In this document: in pieces, positions 8,865 to 20,092 of the stretch
Numbering within the stretch: position 1 is the first letter of the stretch
Layout: every line of letters begins with the position of its first letter
NCBI RefSeq assembly: GCF_004698125.1
Contig: NZ_ML214297.1
Location: forward strand, 620,001 to 684,000
Source: Halosimplex halophilum
GTDB taxonomy: Archaea; Halobacteriota; Halobacteria; Halobacteriales; Haloarculaceae
Reading direction: 5' to 3'
Length of the DNA: 64,000 nucleotides
Notes under the pieces: model-generated
Seen by the model: only the letters and a program-made list of their open reading frames with translations
Database searches by the model: none
Told to the model about the DNA's origin: nothing
Made by a program: the position numbers and the translations under genes

Positions 8865-9794
8865 TCACCGCCACTTGAGTATCCCGTAGAGGTAGCCCAG
8901 GCCGACGACCCCCGTCAGCAGGACGAGCCAGACGAGCTGTTTCGCGGCGGTCGCGTCGGGGTCGCGGAGCAGGCCCGCGAGCCGGCCCGGGACGTACTCC
9001 CCGAGGATCTTCCCGAGGAAGTCGCCCTCCTCCTCGGCCGACCCGGAGACGAACTGCTGCATGCCGCGCTTGGAGTAGCCCTGCCAGAACGCCCGGTCCA
9101 GCAGCCACTTCGGCTCGGTGCGGTAGGCGTACACCTTGTGGCCCACTTCGGCGTCGGGGACGTACCGGACGCCCTGGCCGTACTCCGCCTGCAGCCGGGC
9201 GCAGACCTCCGTCTCGCCGCCCTGGAGGTTCTTGTCGCCCTTGCGGCCGCCGATCTCGTCGTCGAACCCGCCCAGGTCGAGGAACACCTCGCGGCGGAAG
9301 GAGAGGTTCGAGCCGTTGGTGTTGCGGACCTCGGCGGGGGTGTCCCGCCCTTCGCCGAACCCGCGGTAGGTGGCGCCGATCAGGAAGTAGAACTCCGCGG
9401 GGAGAAAGTCGACCGGGCCGTCGACCCAGATGGGGGCCATCCGGCCGCCGACCGCGAGGGCGTCGTGGGCCTCGTAGGCGTCGACGAGTCGCTCGATCCA
9501 CTCGGGGTGGGCGACGGCGTCGTCGTCGAGGAACGCGACCACATCGCCGGTGGCCGCCCTCGCGCCGTTGTTCCGGCTGACGAGCAGGCCGCGGTTCGCG
9601 TCGTTGCAGAGCGTGACGACGTTCCCGCGGTCGCCGAAGTCGGCCTCGAACCGCTCGTAGACCTCCGGGTTGCCGTCGCTGACGAAGACGAGCTCCACGT
9701 CCTCGTAGGTCTGGTCGAGGACGCTGCGAGCGGCCTCGGTGACCGCGTCGTAGCGGTCCATCGTGTGCTCGCAGAGCACGACGGAGACGCGCAT
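8865..9794 (-). CDS. aglG: Glycosyltransferase family 2, AglG-like, beside aglB
   Basis: The predicted protein has 309 residues from an ATG complementary to 9792-9794; the longer upstream frame lacks family similarity. A GT-A domain begins at the N-terminus (MRVSVVLCEHTMDRYDAV) with VFVSDGNPEVYERF and the metal-binding motif VVAFLDDDAVAHPEWI near residue 95. A hydrophobic helix near the C-terminus (LVWLVLLTGVVGLGYLYGI) would anchor it in the membrane. In Haloferax volcanii the AglG glycosyltransferase is encoded next to aglB, and the gene here is divergent from aglB with a shared 181-bp promoter region. The symbol is given on context and domain layout; the exact sugar is not predictable. Confidence 0.6.
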   Translation of the reverse strand: MRVSVVLCEHTMDRYDAVTEAARSVLDQTYEDVELVFVSDGNPEVYERFEADFGDRGNVVTLCNDANRGLLVSRNNGARAATGDVVAFLDDDAVAHPEWIERLVDAYEAHDALAVGGRMAPIWVDGPVDFLPAEFYFLIGATYRGFGEGRDTPAEVRNTNGSNLSFRREVFLDLGGFDDEIGGRKGDKNLQGGETEVCARLQAEYGQGVRYVPDAEVGHKVYAYRTEPKWLLDRAFWQGYSKRGMQQFVSGSAEEEGDFLGKILGEYVPGRLAGLLRDPDATAAKQLVWLVLLTGVVGLGYLYGILKWR

Positions 9795-9975
9795 GTCCCC
9801 CCAATGGACCGGGGGCCGGGATAGGTTTTCCGTCTGCCGTGCCGCGGTGGTCGGCGTCCCGACCCGGCGATCCGGCCCGGAGATCGCAGGAACGCAGCGG
9901 TATCGGTGGGTCCCGGCTGGCCCCATTTATCGTGATATGACAAGGCTTATGCGCGCGATGGGACTGGTTCCGTCA

Positions 9976-12900
9976 ATGAGTCAGTGGCGTGGTCAGATCG
10001 AAAACATCGACGAACCCGGTGACCTCGCCGAGGTCGTGGGCGAGTACTACCACATCCCGGCGGTGGTCGCCCTCCTCGGGTTCATGCTGTGGAGTCGCGT
10101 CCGCGATTGGAAACAGTTCCTCGTAGACGGGACGGTGTACTTCAGCGGGAACGACCCCTGGTACCACTACCGGATGGTCCAGTACACGGTGCGCAACTGG
10201 CCGAGCACGAGTCCGTTCGACCCGTGGACCCAGTTCCCAGTCGGGACTCACTCCAGCCAGTTCGGTACGGTGATGGACCAGCTGGTCGCCACGGCCGCGC
10301 TGGTGGTCGGCCTCGGCAACCCGAGCGACCACACCGTCCGGCTGGTCGTCCTGTTCGCGCCGGCCGTCTTCGGCACCCTGGTTGCGGTCCCCGCGTACTT
10401 CCTGGCCAAGCGACTGGCCGGGAAGTTCGGCGGCGTGATCGCCGTCGCCGTCCTCGCGCTCGCGGGCTCGACCTTCGCCCAGCGCGGGACCGTCGGCTTC
10501 TACGACCACCACATCGCCGAGGCGCTGTTCATGACCGGCGCCGTCCTCGCGACGATGGTCGCCGTCTCCGTCGCCGAACAGGAGAAACCCGTCTGGGAGC
10601 TGTTCAAGGCGCGCGACGTCGCCGCCCTGCGCCGCCCCGTCGGCTGGTCGCTGGTCGCCGGCGCCGCCATCGCCATCTACCTCTGGACCTGGGCGCCCGG
10701 CGTCTTCCTCGTCGGCATCCTCGGCGTCTTCTTCCTCGTCCAGATCGTCTCGGAGTACGCCCACGGCGAGAGCCCGGAACACGTCGCGATCGCCGGCGCG
10801 GTGACGCTGTCGACGACCGGCGTGCTGAGCTTCGCCGTCATCGAGGAACTCGGGCTCAGCGCCACGAGCTACAACCTCCTCCAGCCGATGCTCGCGTTCG
10901 GCGTCGCCGCGGGCTGTGTCTTCCTCGCGTGGTTCGCCCGCGAGTGGGAGTCCCGGGACCTGCCCAACTTCCAGTTCCCGCTCGCGGTGGGCGGCATCCT
11001 CCTCCTGCTGGCGGGCGGGATGGCGGTCCTGCTCCCGGACCTGTGGGGCTTCCTGGTCAACCAGATCACCCGCGTCGTCGGCCTCTCGGTCACGGACACG
11101 GCACAGACCGTCGGCGAGGCGCAGTCGCTGCCGTTCAGCCAGCTGTTCCCCCGGTACGGCTTCACGGTCTTCATCGCGCTGCTCGGGGTCGCCTACGTCG
11201 CGGCCCGGCACTTCTACGACCGGCCGCGCGCCGAGCTGACGCTCGTCGCCGTCTGGACCGTCTTCCTCCTGCTGGCGACGCTGACCCAGCAGCGCTTCGA
11301 CTACTACTTCGCCGTCGCCGTCGCGTCGATGGCCGCGCTCGTGCTCGGCGAACTCGCGCGGTTCTCCGGGCTGTCGACGCCCGACACGGACATCGAGACC
11401 TACCAGGTGCTGACGATCGCCGCCGTCGTCCTGGTGGTGTTCGCCCCGCTGGTCTACCCGACGCCGCTCGCGATGCAGATGACCTCCGCGGAGGGCGGGC
11501 CGGGGCAGGCTCAGCCGGCCTGGAACGAGACGCTCGGCTGGATGCAGACGAACGCGCCCGCACAGGGCACCTACGGCGGCGCCGACAACGCCGACGCCGT
11601 CCCCTACTACGGCACCTTCGAGAACACCGACGACTTCGACTACCCCGAGGGGTACTACGGGACGCTCTCGTGGTGGGACTACGGCCACTGGATCACGGTG
11701 ATGGGCGAGCAGATGCCCACCGCCAACCCGTTCCAGCAGGGGGCCAACCAGGCCGCGAACTTCCTGCTGTCGACCAACGAGTCCCACGCCAACGAGGTGA
11801 TGACCGACCTCAGCGAGGACGACGCCAAGAGCCGCTTCGTGACGGTCGACTGGAAGATGGCCGAGACCTCCCAGTACTACCAGCGGGCGGGGACCCAGCC
11901 GCTGAACATCGGCGGGAAGTACTTCGCGCCGTTCGCGTTCTACTCCGACGGGAACATCTCCCAGAACGACTACTACTCGGGCCTGTACTACCAGACGGGC
12001 CAGCAGGACCGCGTGCAGTACCGCCTCTTCCGGCGCCACCAGCAGCCGTACTACAACTCCACGGCCGTCCGGCTGTACCGGTTCCACGGGAGCGCCGCCG
12101 AGCCGAGCCCGGTCGTCCTCGACTGGACGATCGAGGACGTGGGCGGCGAGCAAGTTCCGATCAGCAACGGGACGCGCCGCTTCGGGTCGATGGCCGAGGC
12201 CCGCGAGTACGTCGAGAGCGACCCGACCTCCCAGATCGGCGGGTTCGGCGGCTTCCCCGAGGAACGGGTCCCCGCGCTCGAACACTACCGGATGGTCCAG
12301 GGCAGCGACACCACGGCCTTCGACTCGGTCCGCTACCAGCTCGGCCTGCGGAAGCAGGCCCAGGGCGCCTTCCAGACCTCGCTGCGCCAGCCGGGCGTGC
12401 TCGGCGCGCTCCAGCCGGCCAGCACGAACTGGGTGAAGGCCTTCGAGCGGGTCCCCGGCGGGACCATCGAGGGCGAGGGGCCCGCGAACGCGACGGTCAA
12501 CGCGGCCGTCCAGATGGAGGTTCCGTCGACGAACTCCACGTTCGTCTACCGCCAGCAGGCCGAGACCGGCCAGGACGGCTCCTTCACGATGACGGTCCCC
12601 TACTCGACGACCGGCTACGACGAGTGGGGCACCGAGGAGGGCTACACGGACCCGAGCGTCACCGCGAACAGCTCCTACCGGCTCAGCACCGGCACGACCT
12701 CCAACGGCACCTACGCGTTCCGCTACGGCGCCACGGTCGACGTGACCGAGGGCCAGGTCATCGGCGAGAACGAGTCGGCCTCGACGGTCACCCTCGAGAA
12801 GGGCCAGGCGCAGCCGCTCCCGACCGCCCAGCCGGACAACGGGACGAGCGGCGACGGCACGGGCGACGGCACCGCCGGTGACGACGGCGCGACCGGCGAC

Positions 12901-13134
12901 GGGACGGCCACGCCGACCCCGGCCGACGACAGCGGCACCGACACGGGCGCGGACGGCACCGCGACGCCCGCCGGCGACGCCGGGACGGCCACGCCGACCG
13001 CGAGCGATACCGGAACCGCGACGGACGCCGGGACCGGCAGCGACGCCGGGACCGACACCGCGGCGCCGGCGACGCTCGTCGCGCTGCTGGGCGGCGGACT
13101 GGTCTCGCTGGTCGGACTGAGCCGGCGCGACTGA
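9976..13134 (+). CDS. aglB: Oligosaccharyltransferase AglB (STT3-type)
   Basis: The catalytic enzyme of archaeal N-glycosylation, which moves a dolichol-linked glycan to Asn of exported proteins outside the membrane. The protein has 1052 residues, close to the Haloferax AglB length as I recall it. The N-terminal part has many membrane spans with the catalytic acidic motif in SGNDPWYHY (D60) and a second one, YDHHIAEALF (D177). The WWDYG acceptor-binding motif is at about 566-570. The soluble C-terminal domain is followed by a Gly/Asp/Thr-rich linker (from about 956) and a final hydrophobic helix ending in Arg-Arg-Asp. The ATG at 9976 fits the family start; in-frame ATGs at 9949 and 9958 are possible alternatives. 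Confidence 0.96.
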   Translation: MSQWRGQIENIDEPGDLAEVVGEYYHIPAVVALLGFMLWSRVRDWKQFLVDGTVYFSGNDPWYHYRMVQYTVRNWPSTSPFDPWTQFPVGTHSSQFGTVMDQLVATAALVVGLGNPSDHTVRLVVLFAPAVFGTLVAVPAYFLAKRLAGKFGGVIAVAVLALAGSTFAQRGTVGFYDHHIAEALFMTGAVLATMVAVSVAEQEKPVWELFKARDVAALRRPVGWSLVAGAAIAIYLWTWAPGVFLVGILGVFFLVQIVSEYAHGESPEHVAIAGAVTLSTTGVLSFAVIEELGLSATSYNLLQPMLAFGVAAGCVFLAWFAREWESRDLPNFQFPLAVGGILLLLAGGMAVLLPDLWGFLVNQITRVVGLSVTDTAQTVGEAQSLPFSQLFPRYGFTVFIALLGVAYVAARHFYDRPRAELTLVAVWTVFLLLATLTQQRFDYYFAVAVASMAALVLGELARFSGLSTPDTDIETYQVLTIAAVVLVVFAPLVYPTPLAMQMTSAEGGPGQAQPAWNETLGWMQTNAPAQGTYGGADNADAVPYYGTFENTDDFDYPEGYYGTLSWWDYGHWITVMGEQMPTANPFQQGANQAANFLLSTNESHANEVMTDLSEDDAKSRFVTVDWKMAETSQYYQRAGTQPLNIGGKYFAPFAFYSDGNISQNDYYSGLYYQTGQQDRVQYRLFRRHQQPYYNSTAVRLYRFHGSAAEPSPVVLDWTIEDVGGEQVPISNGTRRFGSMAEAREYVESDPTSQIGGFGGFPEERVPALEHYRMVQGSDTTAFDSVRYQLGLRKQAQGAFQTSLRQPGVLGALQPASTNWVKAFERVPGGTIEGEGPANATVNAAVQMEVPSTNSTFVYRQQAETGQDGSFTMTVPYSTTGYDEWGTEEGYTDPSVTANSSYRLSTGTTSNGTYAFRYGATVDVTEGQVIGENESASTVTLEKGQAQPLPTAQPDNGTSGDGTGDGTAGDDGATGDGTATPTPADDSGTDTGADGTATPAGDAGTATPTASDTGTATDAGTGSDAGTDTAAPATLVALLGGGLVSLVGLSRRD

Positions 13135-13153
13135 CCGACTCCGCCGGCCGATT

Positions 13154-13197
13154 CCGTTCCGGACCGTTCCGGCCCACGCCGTTCCGGACCGTTCCGG
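13154..13197. repeat. Tandem pair of 19-bp direct repeats after aglB
   Basis: Two identical copies of CCGTTCCGGACCGTTCCGG lie at 13154-13172 and 13179-13197, 25 bp apart, starting 20 bp after the aglB stop. Each copy is itself built of two CCGTTCCGG units. Function is unknown; it lies where a 3' untranslated region would be. Confidence 0.8.
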
Positions 13198-13344
13198 TCC
13201 GCTCCGCCACCCCTTTTTCGCGGCCTCGCCGCGCGCGACTATCCGTCAGTACTAACTACTGGCTCCGACTTCCGTCCCCTATGACACGACAGTCCGGTCG
13301 GCGCAACCGGGGTCGCCGACCGACCGAGCCGCAGGGTGAGGCCG

Positions 13345-14397
13345 ATGGCAGTTGACGGCGGTCTGCTCGCGGTCGACCTGTTGCTCGTGGCGTTCGCGGG
13401 CGGCGCGGTCGGCGCGGCGCTGGGCGGCTACGCGGCCTACGGCCTCGCCGGCCTGGTCGTCACGGTCGGCGAGATCGCGCGGGTCACCACCGGCGCGGGC
13501 GGCTCGCCGCTCGTCGCCGACTCGGCCGACCTCGGGGCGGCGGGCGTCACCGGGCTGGTCGGCTACGGCCCCGTTCTGGGGCCGCACGTCGCGTTCGCGG
13601 GCGCCGCCGCGGCCGCGGCCTACGCCGGCCGCAAGGGCCACCTCGACACCGACTTCCCCTACCACGAGGCCAAACACCTCGCGGCGCCGCTCGGGCCGCG
13701 CCCCGGCGCGCTCGCGGTCGGCGGCGCCTTCGGCGTCCTCGGCTACTGGCTCGCCGGGCTGTCGCTCCGGCTGGGGCTGCCCTGGGACCCCGTCGCGGCG
13801 AGCGTCGTCGTCTCCGCGCTGTTGCACCGGGCCGTCTTCGGCTACCCGCTGCTCGGCCGCCTCGACACGGACCTGCTCGACATGTCGCCCTACCGCGACG
13901 GCGACCGGCGGATGGCCGCCGACGGCGACGGCGCCCGGTCGCTCGCCGGCCGCTACGTCGTCGAGCCGTGGCTCCCCTACCAGTCCGAGTGGGCGACCGT
14001 CGGGTTGCTCGGCCTCGTCGTCGGCGTCTTCGCCGGCTTCCTCGCCGTCGCGACCGGGAGTTACTTCCTCGCGTTCGGCATCGCCGCCACGGGGCTGCTG
14101 TTCCTGACGGCCGGCGTCGAGCGGTTCCCCGTCACCCACCACATGGCGCTGCCCGCCGGGATCGCCGCGCTCGCGGTCCCGGGCGCCGGCCCGACGGTCG
14201 CGATCCTCGTCGGCGGCGCCTTCGGCGTCCTCGCCGGCCTGGTCGGCGAACTCGCCCAGCGAGTCCTGTACGCCCACGCCGACACCCACCTCGACCCGCC
14301 CTCGGTGGCCATCGTCGTCACGACCCTGCTCGTCGCGCTGCTGGACCTGGCGGGCGTGTTCCAGCAGGCCGCGGTCCCGACGGTCGGGCTCGCCTGA
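13345..14397 (+). CDS. Uncharacterised multi-spanning membrane protein
   Basis: The predicted protein has 350 residues, about eight or more hydrophobic stretches and many glycines. I recognise no family. Features that can be seen: an N-terminal helix rich in Gly/Ala (LLLVAFAGGAVGAALGGYAAYGL), a cytoplasmic-looking loop with RKGHLDTDFPYHEAKHL near residue 95, another with LLGRLDTDLLDMSPYRDGDRRM near residue 175, and a repeated 'VGGAFGVL' motif near residues 128 and 290. That recurrence may reflect an internal duplication. ATG at 13345 was preferred to GTG at 13336. The gene follows aglB by 210 bp and could belong to the envelope set, but nothing shows this directly. Confidence 0.75.
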   Translation: MAVDGGLLAVDLLLVAFAGGAVGAALGGYAAYGLAGLVVTVGEIARVTTGAGGSPLVADSADLGAAGVTGLVGYGPVLGPHVAFAGAAAAAAYAGRKGHLDTDFPYHEAKHLAAPLGPRPGALAVGGAFGVLGYWLAGLSLRLGLPWDPVAASVVVSALLHRAVFGYPLLGRLDTDLLDMSPYRDGDRRMAADGDGARSLAGRYVVEPWLPYQSEWATVGLLGLVVGVFAGFLAVATGSYFLAFGIAATGLLFLTAGVERFPVTHHMALPAGIAALAVPGAGPTVAILVGGAFGVLAGLVGELAQRVLYAHADTHLDPPSVAIVVTTLLVALLDLAGVFQQAAVPTVGLA

Positions 14398-14451
14398 GGA
14401 CCCCGCTCGCGTCCGGCGGTCGGCGAACGGGAGATACGCGGTTTCACAGCG

Positions 14452-14460
14452 TTTTTATAC
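14452..14460 (+). promoter_or_regulatory. TATA-like box for the membrane-tethered HTH gene
   Basis: The AT-rich run TTTTTATAC lies 23-31 nt before the ATG at 14483, the spacing expected for a leaderless haloarchaeal transcript. No Shine-Dalgarno is present. Confidence 0.6.
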
Positions 14461-14482
14461 CGACCTCGGCATGTTACGATAG

Positions 14483-15070
14483 ATGCAGCAGTGGCTGGTC
14501 GGCGACGCTGTCGGGGGAGCACTGGCGGCCGGGGGCGGGACGGCGCGGGCGATCGCCGCACGGGGATGGCCGTCGTCCCCGACCGCCGGCGAGCCGTCGG
14601 TCGGCGCCTTGCAGTCGGCCTCGGGCGACATCGGCGGGATGATGGTCGCCGCCGTCGTCCTCGTCGCGCTCGGCCTCGGGGGCGTCGCCGCCTGGCACTC
14701 CGGCCTCCCCTCGCTTCGGTCGGTCGGCGGCTCCGCGGGCGGCGAGTCGTCGACCGACCCGGAGGGGCCGGCGACGACCGACCGGCCGCCCGAACCGGAC
14801 CCGGCCGCCGAGGGGGCCGCCGAACCCGACGAACCCGAGGGCCGGACCGACCGGGAACTCATCGTCGACATCCTCGAATCCCACGAGGGGCGGATGAAAC
14901 AGGCCCGGATCGTCGACGAGACGGGCTGGTCGAAGTCCAAGGTGAGCATGCTCCTCTCGGAGATGGAAGACGAGGAGGAGATCAGCAAGCTCCGGGTCGG
15001 CCGGGAGAACATCATCAGCCTCAGCGGCAACGAGCCGGAGGCCGCCGGCTCCCCGTTCGACGACGAGTGA
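14483..15070 (+). CDS. Membrane-tethered winged-helix protein (DUF7343-like)
   Basis: The predicted protein has 195 residues. There is one hydrophobic segment at about 52-70 (MMVAAVVLVALGLGGVAAW), then a Pro/Glu/Asp-rich linker to about 118. A winged-helix domain follows at about 120-175, with LIVDILESHEGRMKQARIVDE and TGWSKSKVSMLLSEMEDE forming the helix-turn-helix. The recognition helix pattern 'SKSKVS.LL..ME' is MarR-like. The protein may sense something at the membrane and bind DNA or be released by proteolysis; this is inference. It is a monocistronic gene with its own leaderless promoter. Confidence 0.8.
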   Translation: MQQWLVGDAVGGALAAGGGTARAIAARGWPSSPTAGEPSVGALQSASGDIGGMMVAAVVLVALGLGGVAAWHSGLPSLRSVGGSAGGESSTDPEGPATTDRPPEPDPAAEGAAEPDEPEGRTDRELIVDILESHEGRMKQARIVDETGWSKSKVSMLLSEMEDEEEISKLRVGRENIISLSGNEPEAAGSPFDDE

Positions 15071-15194
15071 GCGGCCGGTCCCGGCTTCCCGTTGCGGACC
15101 TTCCGGGTATCCCCGAAACGACGACCAGCCGACGGTACGGAGATCCGGCGCCGGAGAGTGTGCGACGGCGTACCGATACGGGCGCGAAGCGCAA

Positions 15195-15205
15195 CCGTTA
15201 AACCC
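15195..15205 (+). promoter_or_regulatory. Possible promoter element of tRNA-Glu
   Basis: The stretch ACCGTTAAACC, 41-51 nt before the mature tRNA end, is the only AT-containing box of the right kind upstream; it would give a short 5' leader. Weak evidence. Confidence 0.35.
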
Positions 15206-15245
15206 GTATCCGCGCAACGATTTGGTACACACAGAGGGCGTGTGC

Positions 15246-15320
15246 GCTCCGTTGGTGTAGTCCGGCCAATCATCTTGCCCTCTCACGGCAAGGACCAGGG
15301 TTCAAATCCCTGACGGAGCA
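15246..15320 (+). tRNA. tRNA-Glu (anticodon CTC)
   Basis: A 75-nt cloverleaf. The acceptor stem GCTCCGT pairs perfectly with ACGGAGC, followed by discriminator A at 15320. The D arm contains GGTGTAGTCCGGCC. The anticodon stem TTGCC/GGCAA encloses the loop CTCTCAC, giving anticodon CTC (decodes GAG). The T arm is CAGGGTTCAAATCCCTG. CCA is not encoded. No intron is visible. Confidence 0.97.
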
Positions 15321-15378
15321 TCCCACTTTCCTTCAGTCGGTATCCCGTTCCCAGTTCCTCCGCCACGTAACCCCTCGT

Positions 15379-15816
15379 TCAACCGTCGTCGAGCAGTTCG
15401 AGCGTCTTCGGGTCGGGGTCGCCGTCGTAGTACCGCTCCAGTGCCGTCTCGAAGGGGCCCGGGTCGTCGGCGACCGTCGCGAACAGCGTCATCGAGGAGC
15501 GGAACTTCAGGTCGTCCGGCGACCCGAATATCTCGCTGGCCGTCCGGCCCTCGACGGCGTTGACCAGCTCCGTGCACTCGCGCAGGCGCGGCCCGAGTAT
15601 CGGATGGTCCAGGTACGCCTCGGCCTCGGCCCGCGAACCGATGGCGTATCGCTGGGCCATCTCGCTGCTCCCGAGTCCCTCCATCTGGGGGAACACGAAC
15701 CACATCCAGTGGGAGCGCTTGCGACCCGAGCGCAGTTCTTTCTTGACCGCGTCCATGACCGACTCCTGCGCTTCGACGAATCGCCGCAGATCGTGGGGGT
15801 CGTCGGGGTTCGTCAC
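15379..15816 (-). CDS. DUF1810-family protein
   Basis: The predicted protein has 145 residues, the normal size for DUF1810. The start is GTG (complement at 15814-15816), giving VTNPDDPHDLRRFVEAQ. Family hallmarks are SHWMWFVFPQMEGLG, then the YAIGSRAEAEAYLDHPILG block and the late DDLKFRSSMTLF. The family is soluble and of unknown biochemical function. The gene is convergent with tRNA-Glu, whose end is 58 bp away. The frame is open upstream of the GTG, but the extra residues do not look like coding sequence. Confidence 0.88.
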   Translation of the reverse strand: MTNPDDPHDLRRFVEAQESVMDAVKKELRSGRKRSHWMWFVFPQMEGLGSSEMAQRYAIGSRAEAEAYLDHPILGPRLRECTELVNAVEGRTASEIFGSPDDLKFRSSMTLFATVADDPGPFETALERYYDGDPDPKTLELLDDG

Positions 15817-16068
15817 GTTTCTCCCCGCTTCTACGGCCTCCGACAAAACGGTTGGTCCCTGATCACGCCCCTGCGGCGGTCGTTTGCTCGGGGTGAAAAC
15901 GGGGGCGTCACGAGTCGCTTCGTCGTCTCCGACCACCACCTCGGACACGCGAGAATCACCGAGTGTCTCCGAGTAGCCGAGCGACCTTCGAGTAGCGAAC
16001 GACTGTCCGGGACCGAACCCTCGCGGGACCGGCGGTACATTGACACTCGGCAAGACGGTACGACGGGT

Positions 16069-16734
16069 ATGCGGATCGGCCTCATCTCGGACGTACACGG
16101 GAACCGCCCGGCGCTCGAAGCGGTGCTCGCGGATATGCCGGATGTCGAGAAGATCGTCTGTGCGGGGGACGTGGTCGGCTACAACCCCTGGCCGGCCGAG
16201 TGCGTGGATCGGGTCCGCGAAGTCGCGGCGGTGACGGTCGAGGGGAACCACGACCGGACCGTCGGGACGCCCGGGCGGTACAGTCACAACGAGCAGGCTC
16301 AGCGCGGGCTCGAACACGCGAACGACGAACTCTCCGACGAGCAACTCGCGTGGCTCGACGGCCTGCCGCGGGAGACCGAGATCGGGGACAGTCGGTTCCT
16401 GCTGGTCCACGACCACCCGGAAGAGCAGGACCGGTACGTCTGGCCCGCGGATTTCCCGCGGCTTCGACCGTATCTGGACGACTACGAGGGGGTCGTCGTC
16501 GGCCACACGCACGTCCAGCACGAGGCCACTATCGACGGGCGGCTCGTCGTCAACCCCGGAAGCGTCGGGCAGCCCCGGGACGGGGACCCGCGAGCGGCGT
16601 ACGCGGTCCTCGACACGGACGAACCGAGCGTTTCGCTCCGCCGGGTTGAGTACGACATCGATTCAGTGATTACCCGCGTGGAGTCGGCCGGGCTCCCGCC
16701 CCGGGTCGGGACGAGACTGCTCGACGGGGAGTAG
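16069..16734 (+). CDS. Calcineurin-like metallophosphoesterase (YfcE/MJ0936-like)
   Basis: The predicted protein has 221 residues. Metallophosphoesterase motifs occur in order: ISDVHGNRPALEAVL (D-x-H), VCAGDVVGYNP (GDxxG), EGNHDRTVG (GNHD), LLVHDHP and VVGHTHVQH (GHTH), then VVNPGSVGQPR. This set binds two metal ions and matches the small YfcE/MJ0936 phosphodiesterase group. Native substrates are uncertain; members hydrolyse various phosphodiesters. The region before it (15817-16068) shows no gene. It appears monocistronic. Confidence 0.92.
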   Translation: MRIGLISDVHGNRPALEAVLADMPDVEKIVCAGDVVGYNPWPAECVDRVREVAAVTVEGNHDRTVGTPGRYSHNEQAQRGLEHANDELSDEQLAWLDGLPRETEIGDSRFLLVHDHPEEQDRYVWPADFPRLRPYLDDYEGVVVGHTHVQHEATIDGRLVVNPGSVGQPRDGDPRAAYAVLDTDEPSVSLRRVEYDIDSVITRVESAGLPPRVGTRLLDGE

Positions 16735-16828
16735 TCCGGGCGGTCGCCCTGGGTCGAGCCGCGGGGTTCCGTCCCCGGGTCGAGCAGGGTGTCGACCTAA
16801 TACACCTTCGAGACGGCGACACCCACAT

Positions 16829-16834
16829 CTTTAC
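16829..16834 (+). promoter_or_regulatory. TATA-like box for malic enzyme
   Basis: CTTTAC sits 24-29 nt before the ATG at 16858, consistent with a leaderless transcript. Confidence 0.45.
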
Positions 16835-16857
16835 CGCCCCGCTCGCGTACTCGGGAT

Positions 16858-19113
<2,256 letters not shown>

Positions 19114-19189
19114 CTGTCACGGCACGGGAGAACCGGACGAGTCGTCGCCGACTCGAACGTTTTTCCGCCCGGTCGCCGTCGGGACGACC

Positions 19190-20074
19190 ATGCCCACAGT
19201 CGGAGTCATCGGCGTCGGCTACATCGGGAAGACGTTCCTCGACCGGCTGGCCGACACCGAGTACGACACCGTCGCATACGACGTGGACGAGTCACAGGTC
19301 GAAGCGGCGACCGAGCGCGGCGCGAGCCCCGCCGAGAGCCCCGCGGACGCGACGCGCCGGTCGGAGTTCGTCGTCCTCGCGCTCCCCGGGACGCTGGAGG
19401 TCGAGGCGGTCATGGAGAGCGACGACGGCGTCCTCGGCGCGCTCTCGGGGGGTCAGACCGTCGTCGACGCGACGACGACCCACCCGGACACCTCTCGCGA
19501 GTGCGAGCGGTGGTGCGAGGAGCGCGACGCCGCGTTCGTCGAGGCGCCGATCACCCGCGCGGCGCCCCGCGACGGCGCGCACATGATGGTCGGCGGGACC
19601 GACGACGCCTACGAGTCGGCCCGCGAACTGGTCGAAGCCCTCAGCGACGACCACCTCCACGTCGGCCCGGCCGGGAAGGCCACGGTCCTCAAGCTCGCGC
19701 TGCAGATGCGCTATGCCGGACAGAACGCACTCGACGCGGAGATCGTCGAGTTCACGCGGGACAACGGGGTCGACCCCGCCCACCTCCGCGACTTCTTCGG
19801 CATGGACGTGTGGGAGCACTACCTCAACCGCGAGTTCGCCCAGGACATCGAGGGGCTCGGCGGGCTCGCGATCTGGCACAAGGACATCGGCTACGCGCGC
19901 GACGCCGCCCGGGAGAACGGAACCGCGCTCCCGATCAACGCGGCCGTCCACGAGGCGTACAAGGCGACGACCCGCCGGGCCGGCCCGGACGAGGGTCACG
20001 CCGCGACGCTGCTGCGGTACTGGGAACTGCTCAACGACGCCGCCGACCGGGAGTTCCAGCCCGCGGAGGACTGA
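19190..20074 (+). CDS. 3-hydroxyisobutyrate dehydrogenase-like NAD(P)-dependent oxidoreductase
   Basis: The predicted protein has 294 residues. An N-terminal Rossmann motif GVIGVGYIGKTFLDRL is followed by the substrate-binding region APITRAAPRDGAHMMVGG (family motif 'D.P.s.....G.l..m.GG') and the catalytic-lysine region VGPAGKATVLKLALQM near residue 165. This is the beta-hydroxyacid dehydrogenase family (HIBADH, tartronate semialdehyde reductase, 6-phosphogluconate-type). The substrate is not predictable. It is first in a group with an RraA-like aldolase, a 2-hydroxyacid dehydrogenase and a sugar isomerase, which suggests a role in sugar-acid or hydroxyacid breakdown. Confidence 0.88.
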   Translation: MPTVGVIGVGYIGKTFLDRLADTEYDTVAYDVDESQVEAATERGASPAESPADATRRSEFVVLALPGTLEVEAVMESDDGVLGALSGGQTVVDATTTHPDTSRECERWCEERDAAFVEAPITRAAPRDGAHMMVGGTDDAYESARELVEALSDDHLHVGPAGKATVLKLALQMRYAGQNALDAEIVEFTRDNGVDPAHLRDFFGMDVWEHYLNREFAQDIEGLGGLAIWHKDIGYARDAARENGTALPINAAVHEAYKATTRRAGPDEGHAATLLRYWELLNDAADREFQPAED

Positions 20075-20092
20075 GAGACGCCGTGGGCCCCG

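Noticed and set aside
9973-12285. 770-residue reverse-strand open frame under aglB
   Set aside because: Shadow of aglB with repetitive Arg/Glu/Asp/Val content. The forward frame carries the WWDYG and acidic catalytic motifs.
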